DNA of 64,000 bases. Origin: Pseudorhizobium flavum. GTDB lineage: Bacteria; Pseudomonadota; Alphaproteobacteria; Rhizobiales; Rhizobiaceae. The translations under genes were made by a program, and so were the position numbers. Of the stretch, positions 47,915 through 57,380 are shown in pieces. The number at the start of each line of letters is the position of its first letter. The stretch's first letter is position 1. The notes under the pieces were generated by a model, which worked only from the letters and a program-made list of their open reading frames with translations, made no database searches and was not told the origin of the DNA. The DNA lies in assembly GCF_902502825.2 (NCBI RefSeq), contig NZ_LR723670.1:3406501-3470500 (forward strand), read 5' to 3'.

Positions 47915-48508
47915 TCAGCCCAGCGCCGCCTGCCATTCCCTGATCGTGTCGACCGGCCAGAGCAGCATCAGCACGTTGAGTGTCAGGTTGTCGCGGATGA
48001 TCCAGCCGGTCAGGAGTTCGAAGCCGATGGCGATCGCGACCGTCAGCCAGACCGGCAGGCGGGCGGCGGCCAGGAAGCCGAGCGCCATGAAAATCGTGTC
48101 CATCGCCGAGTTGAGGATGCTGTCGCCGGTATAGCCGAGGGCCATGGTCGCGGTCCGATACCGGTCGATCACCATCGGCGTGTTTTCCAGGACCTCCCAG
48201 GCCGCCTCGATCAGGACCGCAAAGGACAGCCGCGCCGTCAGGGGCGCCCGGCGAAACAGCAGCCAGGCGAGGCCGTAGAACAGGAAGCCGTGGATAATGT
48301 GGGACGGCGTGTACCAGTCCGACAGGTGCTGGGAATTGCCGCTGGAGTTTACCCCGCCTTCCCAGAGCTTGACGTAGCCGCACTCGCAGATCGGAATTCG
48401 GCCCATGGCGTAGAGAACCACGAGCTGAAGCACGAAGAGCGTGACGGCCGCCAGAAACCACCGCCGCGACCACGGTGACCACGACGATGGAGAGGCCGTG
48501 ACGCTCAC
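47915..48508 (-). CDS. DUF2585 membrane protein
   Basis: 197 residues with about five membrane spans. The block [41 protein letters not shown] (read in shorter steps: [27 protein letters not shown]) is the family signature. [13 protein letters not shown] and [10 protein letters not shown] follow. Found mainly in alphaproteobacteria; function unknown. Its start overlaps the ispZ stop by 4 bp, so the two are translated together. Confidence 0.88.
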   Translation of the reverse strand: MSVTASPSSWSPWSRRWFLAAVTLFVLQLVVLYAMGRIPICECGYVKLWEGGVNSSGNSQHLSDWYTPSHIIHGFLFYGLAWLLFRRAPLTARLSFAVLIEAAWEVLENTPMVIDRYRTATMALGYTGDSILNSAMDTIFMALGFLAAARLPVWLTVAIAIGFELLTGWIIRDNLTLNVLMLLWPVDTIREWQAALG

Positions 48509-49152
48509 TTATCGGCTTCCGCGATGGCGTCGGGGATGGTGTGGCGCATGATCAGCGGCAGCTGCGCGAAGGTGAAGGCGAGCGTGATCGGCATGGTGCC
48601 CCAGACCTTGAAGTTGACCCAGAAGTCATCAGAAAAGTTGCGCCAGACGACTTCGTTGAGCACGGCGAGGAAAAGGAAGAAGATCCCCCAGCGGAAGGTC
48701 AGTTTCTGCCAGCCCATCTCGTCGAGATTGAAGGCGGCGTTGAAGACGTAGCCGAGAAGCGACTTGCCGAACAGCAGCCCCCCGAGCAGAACCACGCCGA
48801 AGAGCGTGTTCACGATCGTCGGCTTCATCTTGATGAAGGTCTCGTCCTGCAGCCAGATGGACAGCGTGCCGAAGACCATGACGACGACGCCGGAGACGAA
48901 GGGCATGACCGGCAGGTGCTTGAAGACGATCTTCGAGACGATGAGCGAGATCACCGTCGCGACCATGAAGAGCGCTGTCGCAATCAGGAGCGGACCGCCA
49001 ACGACGCCCAAGGCCGGGAAGGTTTCCGCCAGCCATTCGCCGCGGATATTGCCGAAGAAGAAGACCAGCAGTGGCCCGATCTCGAGCGCGAACTTCAGCA
49101 TCGGGTGATGCTTTTCTTCCGGTGTGGCCTTGGTATCGCTTTCGATCTGCAT
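48505..49152 (-). CDS. ispZ: Inner membrane septation protein IspZ/YciB
   Basis: 215 residues, five to six membrane spans. [13 protein letters not shown] after the N-terminal helix, and [28 protein letters not shown] are diagnostic for YciB/IspZ, required for normal septation in Shigella and linked to the envelope in E. coli. Downstream of ftsY by 54 bp on the same strand. Confidence 0.95.
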   Translation of the reverse strand: MQIESDTKATPEEKHHPMLKFALEIGPLLVFFFGNIRGEWLAETFPALGVVGGPLLIATALFMVATVISLIVSKIVFKHLPVMPFVSGVVVMVFGTLSIWLQDETFIKMKPTIVNTLFGVVLLGGLLFGKSLLGYVFNAAFNLDEMGWQKLTFRWGIFFLFLAVLNEVVWRNFSDDFWVNFKVWGTMPITLAFTFAQLPLIMRHTIPDAIAEADK

Positions 49153-49206
49153 CGATTCAACTTCTGCTGATGGGGTTCTGCGGCTGGAAACGCTGTTTCT
49201 GTGGCA

Positions 49207-50580
49207 TCAATGCGTCAGACCGGCAATGGCCTTGGCGAAATCATCCGCCTCGAAAGGCTCCAGATCGTCGACGCCCTCTCCGACGCCGATGAAATAGACC
49301 GGCAGCTTATGCTTGGCCGCGATGCCCACGAGGATACCGCCCCGCGCCGTGCCGTCGAGCTTGGTCATGATCAGGCCGCTGACGCCGGCAACATTGCGGA
49401 AGATCTCCACCTGCTGCAACGCGTTTTGGCCGGTAGTGGCATCGAGCGTCTGTAGGACCGTATGCGGTGCGTCCGGATCGAGCTTGGCCAGCACACGGAC
49501 AATCTTTTCCAGCTCCGCCATCAGCTCGGCCTTGTTCTGCAGGCGCCCGGCTGTGTCGATGATCAGCACGTCCGACTTCTTCGCCCGCGCCTGTTCGAAG
49601 GCGTCGTAGGCAAGGCCGGCGGCATCTGCGCCCAGCTTCGTGCCGATGAATTCCGAACCAGTGCGATCAGCCCAGATCTTCAACTGCTCGATGGCGGCAG
49701 CACGGAACGTATCTCCTGCGGCCAGCATGACCTTCAGCCCCGATCCCGAGAGCTTCGCGGCAAGCTTGCCGATGGTGGTGGTCTTGCCCGTGCCATTGAC
49801 GCCGACCACGAGGATGACGTGCGGCTTGTGGTTGAGGTCGAGTTGCAGCGGCCTGGCGACCGGCGAAAGCACCTTGCTGATCTCGGCGGCCATGATGCGC
49901 GAGACATCTTCGCCGGTGACATTCTTGCCGTAGCGTTCGGCCGATAGCGCACCGGTGATGCGCATGGCGGTTTCAACGCCGAGGTCGGACTGGATCAGCA
50001 GGTCCTCCAGGTCTTCCAGCGTTTCCTCGTCCAGCTTGCGCTTGGTGAAGAGAGCGGTGATCTGCCCGGTAAGCTGGGAAGAGGTACGGGCAAGACCAGC
50101 CCGCAGGCGCTGGTACCAGGTCATCCGAGGTGCCACGACCTCCGGCTCCGGCACCTCCTCGACCCGGGTGGTGAAACCCTTCGGCAGAACGGGTTCGGAC
50201 ACCGGCGAGCTTTCGGTACCGGCTTCGCTCTCCGCCTCCAGCAGCGACAGCGGCACGATGCCGATTTCCGTGTTCTCTTCGGCGCCGGGCAGAAGGGGCG
50301 GCAGTTCTTCCTCCGATGGCTCTTCATCTGCCGGCTCGGGTTCGACTGGCTCCACGACATCCCGTGCGTCATCGGCAGCCGGGCCGCCGGCCGTCTCCAT
50401 CTCAACCGGGGCCACCGGGTCGACCGGCGAAACCGGCAGGTCCTCCTCGCGCGAATGCGGCTCAACTTCCGCTTCGATCGCAGCGGCTTCCGTCGGCGTC
50501 AGGTGCTCTTCCGGCGCCTGTTGCTCGATCGGCTTCTCCTTGCCGAAGGTGAAGACCTTTTTGATGAAGCCTAGTGCCAT
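49207..50580 (-). CDS. ftsY: Signal recognition particle receptor FtsY
   Basis: 457 residues. A long acidic, Pro/Glu-rich A domain (about 1-150) precedes the N domain (about 150-245) and the GTPase G domain from VGVNGTGKTTTIGKLA onward. DTAGRLQNKAELMAEL and TKLDGTARGG (G4) are present, and the C-terminal GEGVDDLEPFEADDF matches the receptor branch rather than Ffh. Docks ribosome-SRP complexes at the membrane. Its partner Ffh is about 5 kb away. 14 bp after mtaB. Confidence 0.97.
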   Translation of the reverse strand: MALGFIKKVFTFGKEKPIEQQAPEEHLTPTEAAAIEAEVEPHSREEDLPVSPVDPVAPVEMETAGGPAADDARDVVEPVEPEPADEEPSEEELPPLLPGAEENTEIGIVPLSLLEAESEAGTESSPVSEPVLPKGFTTRVEEVPEPEVVAPRMTWYQRLRAGLARTSSQLTGQITALFTKRKLDEETLEDLEDLLIQSDLGVETAMRITGALSAERYGKNVTGEDVSRIMAAEISKVLSPVARPLQLDLNHKPHVILVVGVNGTGKTTTIGKLAAKLSGSGLKVMLAAGDTFRAAAIEQLKIWADRTGSEFIGTKLGADAAGLAYDAFEQARAKKSDVLIIDTAGRLQNKAELMAELEKIVRVLAKLDPDAPHTVLQTLDATTGQNALQQVEIFRNVAGVSGLIMTKLDGTARGGILVGIAAKHKLPVYFIGVGEGVDDLEPFEADDFAKAIAGLTH

Positions 50581-50594
50581 GAAATCCGCTCCGG

Positions 50595-51869
50595 TTACGC
50601 CGCCAGTGCCGGCGCAACCTCCATATCCAGATGTTTGCCGTTGTGGCCGGTAATGATAACGCGCCGGATCTCGCGGGGAACAAGCCCGGGCGCTGCGACC
50701 AGCGAAAAGTTTTCCGTATGCGCCATGCCGTTCATCTCGACGATGATCGTCTGGACGCTTCCAACCATCCGGTCGAGATGGGCCCGGTGTAGCGCATCGC
50801 CGCGGCCACGCAGACGCGCAGCCCGTTCCTTGACCAGTGGTCGATCGAGCTGCGGCATGCGAGCGGCCGGCGTCCCGGGACGGGGGCTGTAGGGGAAGAC
50901 GTGCAGGAAGGCGAGGCCGGCCTCCTCGGCAAGCGTCGCGGCATTCTCCGCCATCTCCGCCGTCTCCGTCGGAAAACCGGCGATCATGTCAGCTCCGAAG
51001 GCGATGTCAGGGCGCAGGCGCCGCGCCTGCTCGACAAAGGACAGTGCATCGGCGCGGCTGTGGCGGCGCTTCATGCGCTTCAGGATCATGTCGTCGCCAT
51101 GCTGTAGCGACAGATGCAGATGCGGCATGAAGCGCGGTTCGTCCGCGATCAGGTCCCACAGGTGCCGGTCCGCCTCGATGCTATCAATCGACGAGAGGCG
51201 CAGCCGGAGGATTTCCGGGACCTGCCGCAGCAGCGTCTTGGCAAGGTAGCCAAGCGAGGGCTGGCCAGGCAGGTCCGCGCCATAGCTTGTGGCGTCGACG
51301 CCGGTCAAAACGATCTCCCGATAGCCGCCCTGCACCAGCTTGCGAGCCTGATCGACCACGGCCCCCATGGGCACGGAACGTGAATTGCCGCGGCCATAGG
51401 GGATGATGCAGAAGGTGCAGCGGTGGTCGCAGCCGTTCTGCACCTGGATAAAGGCGCGCACATGTCCGTCGATGTGCTTCACCATCTGCGGCGCGGTCGC
51501 CTTGACGCTCATGATGTCGTTGACGCGGAGCTTTTCTTCCGCCGACACCCCGAAATCCGGCAGCGCACGGTAGGAGCTTGCCGTCAGCTTCTCCTCGTTG
51601 CCGAGCACCGCATCCACTTCGGCCATCTCCGCGAAGACCTGTTTCTCGGTCTGTGCGGCGCAGCCGGTGACGATGATGCGGGCATGGGGATTTTCGCGGC
51701 GGGCGCGGCGGATGGCCTGGCGCGCCTGACGCACCGCCTCGCCGGTGACGGCGCAGGTATTGACCAGAACGGCATTATTGAGCCCGGCCTTCTCGGCCTC
51801 CGCCCGCATCACTTCCGACTCATAGGTGTTGAGCCGGCAGCCGAAGGTTATAACCTCGACGCCGCTCAA
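50595..51869 (-). CDS. mtaB: tRNA (t6A37) methylthiotransferase MtaB
   Basis: 424 residues. UPF0004 domain Cys are in [12 protein letters not shown] (C11), [10 protein letters not shown] and VTGCAAQ; the radical-SAM cluster motif is [19 protein letters not shown], and a C-terminal TRAM-like region follows. Converts t6A to ms2t6A at position 37, so it acts on the product of the TsaD system encoded at 8-9 kb. Overlaps dapF by 4 bp. Confidence 0.95.
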   Translation of the reverse strand: MSGVEVITFGCRLNTYESEVMRAEAEKAGLNNAVLVNTCAVTGEAVRQARQAIRRARRENPHARIIVTGCAAQTEKQVFAEMAEVDAVLGNEEKLTASSYRALPDFGVSAEEKLRVNDIMSVKATAPQMVKHIDGHVRAFIQVQNGCDHRCTFCIIPYGRGNSRSVPMGAVVDQARKLVQGGYREIVLTGVDATSYGADLPGQPSLGYLAKTLLRQVPEILRLRLSSIDSIEADRHLWDLIADEPRFMPHLHLSLQHGDDMILKRMKRRHSRADALSFVEQARRLRPDIAFGADMIAGFPTETAEMAENAATLAEEAGLAFLHVFPYSPRPGTPAARMPQLDRPLVKERAARLRGRGDALHRAHLDRMVGSVQTIIVEMNGMAHTENFSLVAAPGLVPREIRRVIITGHNGKHLDMEVAPALAA

Positions 51870-52768
51870 TTCGCCTGAGCCCCCGGCTCCAGATCGCGCG
51901 TGAAGGTACCGGTCCGCGGGTCAAGCCGGCCGGACCATTCCCACTCCGCCGGACCCGTCATGATGACATGATCGTCCTCGCGCCATTCGATCACCAGCGG
52001 CTGGCGGATCGGACTGGAGGCAACGTCGATCTCCACTCTCCGGCCAGTACGTCCCGTGCGTGCAGCGGACACTGCGGCGGCGCAGGCGGCCGATCCGCAG
52101 GCGAGCGTCAGGCCGGCACCACGCTCCCACGTGCGGGTGCGCAGAGACTCCTTCGAGATGACCTGGGCCAGCGTGATGTTTGCCTTCTCGGGGAACATCG
52201 GGTGGTTTTCGAGAAGCGGCCCGAAGCGTTCGAGATCGAACGCCATCGGGTCCTTGTCGACCCAGAAGATCGCATGGGGGTTGCCCATCGACATGGCCGA
52301 GGGCGAATGCAGGACTGGCGCGTCGATCGGGCCGATCTGCAGTTCGATGCGGCTCGTGTCGAAGAATTCCTCCGACAGCGGGATCCGGTTCCAGGCGAAT
52401 ACCGGCTTGCCCATGTCGACGGAAATCGACCCGTCCTCATGTTCGGCGGCGTTCAGGATGCCGGCAACTGTCTGGAAGGTGAAGGCCTTGCGCCCCGTTT
52501 CGGCGGCGAGCGCCTGCACGACGCAGCGCGTGCCGTTGCCGCAGGCCTGCGCCTTGGATCCGTCCGAATTCAGGATGTCGATCCAGGCGTCGGTGCCGTG
52601 CGCCTTCGGATCGTGGATCGCCATGATCTGGTCGAACTGGGTCTGCGGATCGGCGTTCAACGCGATCGCCGCTTCCGGCGTCACCTTGTCCGGTCGGCCG
52701 CGCATGTCGACCACGAGGATCTTGTTGCCAAGCCCGTTCATCCTCGCGAATTCGACCAGTCCTGCCAT
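51866..52768 (-). CDS. dapF: Diaminopimelate epimerase
   Basis: 300 residues, two alpha/beta half-domains. The catalytic cysteine pair is C76 in QACGNGTRC and a second in LACGSAACA. Converts LL- to meso-diaminopimelate for lysine and peptidoglycan. ATG at 52768 has GAAGG at proper distance. Heads the minus-strand group dapF-mtaB-ftsY-ispZ-DUF2585; its promoter is in the gene-free 52769-53310 region. Confidence 0.96.
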   Translation of the reverse strand: MAGLVEFARMNGLGNKILVVDMRGRPDKVTPEAAIALNADPQTQFDQIMAIHDPKAHGTDAWIDILNSDGSKAQACGNGTRCVVQALAAETGRKAFTFQTVAGILNAAEHEDGSISVDMGKPVFAWNRIPLSEEFFDTSRIELQIGPIDAPVLHSPSAMSMGNPHAIFWVDKDPMAFDLERFGPLLENHPMFPEKANITLAQVISKESLRTRTWERGAGLTLACGSAACAAAVSAARTGRTGRRVEIDVASSPIRQPLVIEWREDDHVIMTGPAEWEWSGRLDPRTGTFTRDLEPGAQAN

Positions 52769-52898
52769 TGCCTTCAATCCCGTTGGGCCGTGCCGCTCCC
52801 GGCCGTATATGGCGGAAACGGCGTTTAATTACCAGAGCGCGGACATGCTTCGCCACCGCTACCGGGTGCCGGCGCGGTTGGAGTTATCGTCAAGGAGA

Positions 52899-53108
52899 GC
52901 CCACGCACATGCGAAACCTCTCAAAGTATGTATGTGTGGCTCCGCATGTGCGTGGCCTTCGGCGTTCTTTCGGGACTTCCGGTCCCTACAGGTGATCGTC
53001 TCACCTCGCTGCACGCAGGATCGCTCCTGCGCTTGGACGGCTCAACCGAACCGGGCCTGGCGACCCGGGGGAGGCTTGATAGGCGGAACATCCTTCAATG
53101 CTCCCGCC
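52899..53108. other. Hairpin-rich intergenic element between dapF and the MBL-fold gene
   Basis: This 542-bp gap (52769-53310) has no supported gene. Within it are six hairpins in a row: 13-bp arms CCACGCACATGCG / CGCATGTGCGTGG (52901-52955, 29-nt loop); GGGAC/GTCCC (52972-52986); AGGTGA/TCACCT (52990-53006); CGCAGGA/TCCTGCG with loop TCGC (53014-53031); CCGGG/CCCGG (53051-53068); GGCGG/CCGCC (53082-53108). It could be a small structured RNA or a rhizobial intergenic mosaic repeat. A 28-codon frame with AAGGAG upstream starts inside the first arm (52909-52995) but shows no homology. From 53109 to 53310 I see nothing notable. Confidence 0.5.
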
Positions 53109-53310
53109 ATGCCTTTCACCTCCCTGCCCTCACCGCACGTTACGGCATCGGGACAGGGCGCCGGCTCCCGCCTGCCCGCGAACGTCTCGCGAAACACTCC
53201 GGCGACGGAAGCAGTCCAAGTATCGACCACTTCCGGCTCACGTGAATCCCGAAGGCGCCAAGTCATTCATTCTGTTGAGATGCCCCTGCCAATTCATCCC
53301 CGCTACCGGG

Positions 53311-54393
53311 TCAGACAGCGGCTGCAGGAACCTCGAAAACTTCGCCCGGCCGCATCGGACGGAACCGGCTTCGGGATATTCGACGGGCGTCGAGCGCCGC
53401 ATTGAGCGCCTCCACCGGCTCCTCTATGCCTTCGTCGGTCAGCTTGAAGGTGCCCCAGTGATGGCCGGCGACATGGGCGGCGTCACACAGCAGCATGCCT
53501 TCCACGGCCTCGTCAGGATTCTGGTGCTGCGCCTTCATGAACCATTGCGGCTCATAGGCGCCGAAGGGCAGGTTGGCGATACGGAAGCCGCCATGCTTTT
53601 CCCTTGCCGCGCGATAGTTGATCCCCCGATGGAAGCCGGTGTCACCGATATGGTAGATCTTGCCGGCCGGTGTTTCGATGACGAAGGCAGCCCAGAGCGC
53701 CATGCGGCGGTCCCCCAGCCCACGCGCGGACCAGTGATGGCACGGCTCGCAATGGAGAGTGACGCCACGGCCGACCTCCAGCCGATCGCCCCAGTCCATG
53801 CCGTCGAAGCGTCCATCCTCTACGCGAGCGCGGATGATCTCGTCGTTGCCGAGGGGCGTGACGAAGCGCGGCTTGTCACGACCCTGGAGCACCCAGAGCG
53901 TCTCCAGATCCATGTGGTCGTAGTGGTTGTGGGTGACGATCACGAGATCGATGGGCGGCAGGTCGCCCATGTTGATGCCGGGCGGGTTGACCCGCTTCGG
54001 GCCGGCGAAGCGGACGGGGCTTGCGCGCTCGTCCCACACCGGATCGGTCAGGATATTCAGGCCTGCGACCTGGATCAGGAATGATGCGTGACCGACCAGG
54101 GTGACCACCAGCCGGTCACCAGTTATCCGTTCTTCAGGCACGGCCTGTGGAAACGGACTGGGGAAACGGTCGGGCCAGGCCTTGTTGCCATTGCCGAGCT
54201 TCCAGCGAACGAGGTTCAGGAGACCGCTCGGCTCCTCTCCGTCGGGGTTGAAGAAGAGCTTGCCATCAAAGTGATCGCTCACCGGCCCGGAATAATACTT
54301 GTTGCCGGCCATGGCGCTCCTTGCCGTGACGCCGCCGGCAAGCGCGGCAAGGGCCGCGAGACCGGACCATTTGAGGAAGTTGCGCCGGTTCAT
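53311..54393 (-). CDS. Metallo-beta-lactamase-fold hydrolase, NAPE-PLD-like, Tat-exported
   Basis: 360 residues. N-terminus MNRRNFLKWSGLAALAALAGG is a twin-arginine signal (RRNFLK) with a cleavable hydrophobic stretch ending AMA-G. The MBL motif is THNHYDHMD, with downstream HHWSARG, GDTGFH and a late AGHHWGTFKLTDE giving the second-metal ligands. The extended LVGHASFLIQ and DPVWDERASP blocks resemble the NAPE-phospholipase D / UlaG-like lactonase branch. Substrate unknown; a phosphodiester or lactone is plausible. Tat export suggests folding with metal before secretion. Confidence 0.87.
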   Translation of the reverse strand: MNRRNFLKWSGLAALAALAGGVTARSAMAGNKYYSGPVSDHFDGKLFFNPDGEEPSGLLNLVRWKLGNGNKAWPDRFPSPFPQAVPEERITGDRLVVTLVGHASFLIQVAGLNILTDPVWDERASPVRFAGPKRVNPPGINMGDLPPIDLVIVTHNHYDHMDLETLWVLQGRDKPRFVTPLGNDEIIRARVEDGRFDGMDWGDRLEVGRGVTLHCEPCHHWSARGLGDRRMALWAAFVIETPAGKIYHIGDTGFHRGINYRAAREKHGGFRIANLPFGAYEPQWFMKAQHQNPDEAVEGMLLCDAAHVAGHHWGTFKLTDEGIEEPVEALNAALDARRISRSRFRPMRPGEVFEVPAAAV

Positions 54394-54444
54394 CCGCTTT
54401 ACCTAGCAGGCTGCGCGCTTGAGCGGGAGAGACCGCATGCGTGA

Positions 54445-54882
54445 TTACGCGATCTTGATGTCGGTTTTGCTGAAATCGTCGCCGACGAACAGGAGCGGCA
54501 GCTTCAAGCTCTTTGCCGCGGCGTAGGAAAAGCAGTCTCCGAAGTTGAGACGAGCCGGATGGCCGACGAAACGGCCATAGGCGCGGGCGGCGTCAAGAGC
54601 GATTTCGTGGAGGCCAACGGGGAGGGTAATTTCAACTGCGCCGAGCTGATCAAGGAAGCTTCGGACGAGGTCCTGCGTTTCCTTAATCAGGCTCGCAGGC
54701 GTGGGCGCATGATCCCCATAAAGGAAGATCTTCTTCTTGCGGGCCAAAGCGATCACCGCCTCGAAGATCACAGTCGAAGAGAAGTAGACGGGGGGCTCTG
54801 CCTGCTCGATCTTCCGGAGAAGAGAGCTTCCGGCTTCTTCCTGACCGATGATAGCGACGATCGCTGATGCATCGATAAACAT
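54445..54882 (-). CDS. vapC: VapC-type PIN domain toxin
   Basis: 145 residues. PIN fold with acidic residues D4 (FIDASAIVAI), a Glu in VIFEAVIALARKK, LNFGDCFSYAAAKSL and LLFVGDDFSKTD, as expected for a Mg-dependent ribonuclease. The ATG at 54882 overlaps the antitoxin stop as TGATG; an ATG at 54894 is four codons upstream, but its GGGAG serves the downstream start. Forms a vapBC pair. Confidence 0.92.
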   Translation of the reverse strand: MFIDASAIVAIIGQEEAGSSLLRKIEQAEPPVYFSSTVIFEAVIALARKKKIFLYGDHAPTPASLIKETQDLVRSFLDQLGAVEITLPVGLHEIALDAARAYGRFVGHPARLNFGDCFSYAAAKSLKLPLLFVGDDFSKTDIKIA

Positions 54883-55124
54883 CAGATCTCCCACATCTCA
54901 TCCATGAAAGCCTTCTCGTCGAAATCGGGGTCGTTCGGCCCGAGCGCCGCATAACGATCCTGGATCTTTCGCACCCGCTCTTCCAGCGTCAACTCCTCGC
55001 TAGCACGTTTGAGTTCGTTCTCGAGCGCCACGCGCACGGCTTCCGTCTTTGTCTTTGTTCCAAGCTGGTGCATGAGTTTGTCGGCCAGCTCGTTCACTTT
55101 GGCATCGCGGATATAAAGGGACAT
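54882..55124 (-). CDS. vapB: VapB-type antitoxin
   Basis: 80 residues. Opens MSLYIRDAKVNELADKL and continues LGTKTKTEAVRVALENEL, the ribbon-helix-helix-like PSK/VapB DNA-binding pattern. The acidic C-terminal tail DPDFDEKAFMDEMWEI is the toxin-binding segment. Expected to autoregulate the operon. The pair sits between conserved core genes (MBL gene and ffh), consistent with acquisition. Confidence 0.9.
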   Translation of the reverse strand: MSLYIRDAKVNELADKLMHQLGTKTKTEAVRVALENELKRASEELTLEERVRKIQDRYAALGPNDPDFDEKAFMDEMWEI

Positions 55125-55205
55125 CGCATCATTGCCTCTACAAAGGAATATTCAATATAAGCCTCTTAAATATTCACGCAAGCTATCGCGACGTTGTAGC
55201 CTGCC

Positions 55206-55234
55206 TTGACTTTCCTGCCCGTTTCCTGTTTATC
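55206..55234 (+). promoter_or_regulatory. ffh: Probable housekeeping promoter of ffh
   Basis: TTGACT (55206-55211), 17-bp spacer, TTTATC (55229-55234), in the 303-bp gap between vapB and ffh. Would give a leader of roughly 185 nt. Confidence 0.5.
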
Positions 55235-55307
55235 CCCCGCATCTGCTGACAAGTGACAAGACTTGGAGCCGCCGACCGGGGCCGAATTCAATGAGCCCGG
55301 AGGTCAA

Positions 55308-55410
55308 CACCCGACAGCGCGTGGCGCCCTCGGGTGCTTTTCGGCTTTGCCCGCGTCTGGGCGCCTTGTTTTCGTCGCGGAAAGACCCGACGTTTCCGGC
55401 ACCCGGAAAC
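55308..55410 (+). other. Hairpin-rich 5' leader of ffh
   Basis: Stem CACCCGA / TCGGGTG (55308-55336) enclosing a GC-rich loop, followed by CTTTTCGG, and a perfect 8-bp stem GTTTCCGG-CAC-CCGGAAAC (55392-55410), ending 17 bp before the ffh ATG. A further imperfect stem lies at 55276-55300. It lacks the conserved loop of the bacterial 4.5S RNA, so I do not call it ffs. A cis-regulatory leader is plausible. Confidence 0.45.
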
Positions 55411-55427
55411 GAAGAAGGAAGACACGG

Positions 55428-57005
55428 ATGTTTGAAAACCTCCAGGACCGTCTTGGCTCCATCCTGAATGGACTGACCGGCCGTGGCGCGTTGAGCGAGG
55501 CGGATGTCTCCGCTGCGCTGCGCGAGGTTCGCCGTGCGCTGCTCGAGGCAGACGTGTCGCTCGAGGTCGTCCGTGCCTTTACCGACAAGGTTCGCGAGAA
55601 GGCAGTCGGGGCTGCGGTCCTGAAGTCAATCAAGCCCGGCCAGATGGTCGTCAAGATCGTCCATGACGAACTGGTCGAGATGCTGGGCTCCGAAGGGGTC
55701 GGCATCGACCTGCATGCACCGGCCCCCGTCGTCATCATGATGGTCGGCCTCCAGGGCTCGGGCAAGACGACCACGACCGGCAAGATCGCCAAGCGGCTGA
55801 CCGACCGCGAGAAGAAGAAGGTGCTGATGGCGTCGCTGGACACGCGCCGCCCCGCCGCCCAGGAACAGCTTCGCCAGCTCGGCGTCCAGACAGGCGTCGA
55901 CACGCTGCCTATCATTGCCGGCCAGTCGCCGACCGACATTGCCGCACGCGCCGTGCAGGCGGCAAGGCTCGGCGGCCATGACGTCGTCATCCTCGACACC
56001 GCCGGCCGTACCCATATCGACGAACCGCTGATGGTCGAGATGGCCGAGATCAAGCGGAAGTCGAACCCGCACGAGATCCTGCTCGTCGCCGACAGCCTGA
56101 CCGGCCAGGACGCCGTCAACCTCGCACGCAACTTCGACGAACGCGTCGGCATCACCGGCCTGGTGCTCACCCGCATGGACGGCGACGGCCGTGGCGGTGC
56201 TGCACTTTCCATGCGCGCCGTCACCGGCAAGCCGATCAAGCTGATCGGAACGGGTGAGAAGATGACGGAGATGGAGGAATTCCATCCCCGCCGCATCGCC
56301 GACCGCATCCTCGGCATGGGCGACATCGTCTCCCTCGTCGAAAAGGCCGCCGAGAACATCGACGCCGAGAAGGCGCGCGCCATGGCCGAGAAGATGGCCA
56401 AGGGCAAGTTCGACCTGAACGACCTCGCCGACCAGCTGCGCCAGATGAAGTCGCTCGGCGGCATGGGCGGTATCATGGGAATGATGCCCGGCATGGCCGG
56501 CATGAAGGACAAGCTCGCCGCGTCCGGCATGAGCGACAAGATGTTCGACCGCCAGATCGCCATCATCCAGTCGATGACCAAGGCCGAGCGCGCCAATCCG
56601 GATATCCTGAAGCATTCCCGCAAGAAGCGCATCGCCGCCGGCTCCGGCACCGACGCCGCCGAGATCAACAAGCTGCTGAAAATGCACCGCCAGATGGCCG
56701 ACATGATGAAGGCCATGGGCGGCAAGGGCAAAGGCGGCGGCATGATGAAACAGATGATGGGCGGCCTTGCCGGCAAGATGGGACTTGGCGGCATGGGCGG
56801 CCTCGGGGGTGGAATGGGCGGCATGCCGGATCTGTCCAAGCTCGATCCGAAGCAGCTCGAGGCACTGCAGAAGCAGGCGGAAGCCGCGGGCTTCAAGCCG
56901 GGCTCGATGCCGGGACTGCCGGGTGGAGGAATGCCGGGTATGGGCGGCCTGCCCGGCCTCGGCGGCGGCTTCCCGGGCCTGCCCGGACTGCCGAAGAAGA
57001 AGTAG
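55428..57005 (+). CDS. ffh: Signal recognition particle protein Ffh
   Basis: 525 residues. N domain (1-95), G domain with G1 GLQGSGKTTTTGKIA, DTAGRTHIDEPLM and TRMDGDGRGG, then a Met-rich M domain (from about 330). The C-terminal tail is unusually Gly/Met/Pro-rich, with repeated GGMG and PGLPGGGMPG units. Binds 4.5S RNA and hydrophobic signal sequences. ATG at 55428 has GAAGGAAG upstream; a frame open to 55263 lies in the leader. First of ffh-chorismate mutase-rpsP. Confidence 0.97.
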   Translation: MFENLQDRLGSILNGLTGRGALSEADVSAALREVRRALLEADVSLEVVRAFTDKVREKAVGAAVLKSIKPGQMVVKIVHDELVEMLGSEGVGIDLHAPAPVVIMMVGLQGSGKTTTTGKIAKRLTDREKKKVLMASLDTRRPAAQEQLRQLGVQTGVDTLPIIAGQSPTDIAARAVQAARLGGHDVVILDTAGRTHIDEPLMVEMAEIKRKSNPHEILLVADSLTGQDAVNLARNFDERVGITGLVLTRMDGDGRGGAALSMRAVTGKPIKLIGTGEKMTEMEEFHPRRIADRILGMGDIVSLVEKAAENIDAEKARAMAEKMAKGKFDLNDLADQLRQMKSLGGMGGIMGMMPGMAGMKDKLAASGMSDKMFDRQIAIIQSMTKAERANPDILKHSRKKRIAAGSGTDAAEINKLLKMHRQMADMMKAMGGKGKGGGMMKQMMGGLAGKMGLGGMGGLGGGMGGMPDLSKLDPKQLEALQKQAEAAGFKPGSMPGLPGGGMPGMGGLPGLGGGFPGLPGLPKKK

Positions 57006-57014
57006 AGGGAACTC

Positions 57015-57329
57015 ATGGCCGAGGACGTCAAGCAGAAGCTCGCAAGCTACCGCCAGTCGATCGACAATATCGATGCGGCACTGGTGCACATGCTCGCCGA
57101 GCGCTTCCGCTGCACCAAGGAAGTCGGCCTCCTGAAGGCCCAGTACGAATTGCCGCCGGCAGACCCGGCGCGCGAGGAATACCAGATCGAACGCCTCCGC
57201 CGCCTGGCGAAGGACGCTCATCTGGACCCGGATTTCGCCGAGAAGTTTCTCAACTTCGTCATCAAGGAAGTGATCCGGCATCATGAAGCCATCGCCGCCG
57301 AGCACGGCGGCACGAAACAACCCGCTTGA
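57015..57329 (+). CDS. Chorismate mutase (AroQ class)
   Basis: 104 residues, all-helical single AroQ domain. Key residues fit: R13 (ASYRQSIDNIDAALVHMLAERF) and K36 in CTKEVGLLKAQ, with a late IERLRRLAKDAHLDPDFAEKFLNFVIKEVIRHHE. Converts chorismate to prephenate. No signal peptide. 9 bp after ffh, 51 bp before rpsP; in Rhizobiales this gene often sits between those two. Confidence 0.92.
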   Translation: MAEDVKQKLASYRQSIDNIDAALVHMLAERFRCTKEVGLLKAQYELPPADPAREEYQIERLRRLAKDAHLDPDFAEKFLNFVIKEVIRHHEAIAAEHGGTKQPA

Positions 57330-57380
57330 ACCAGACAGCCCGCCGCAGGGCGGCCTCAAGAAACACCAAGGAGTAAGAAA

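Noticed and set aside
52909..52995. 28-codon frame with AAGGAG upstream
   Set aside because: Too short to claim as a gene; its start is buried in the hairpin arm. Kept only as a note under the structured element.
52928..53245. 105-codon plus-strand frame in the hairpin-rich gap
   Set aside because: Basic, low-complexity product without homology or ribosome site; it runs through the palindromes.
55261..55427. 4.5S SRP RNA gene (ffs) next to ffh
   Set aside because: No GGUCAGGUCCGGAAGGAAGCAG-type loop; structure is better read as a leader.
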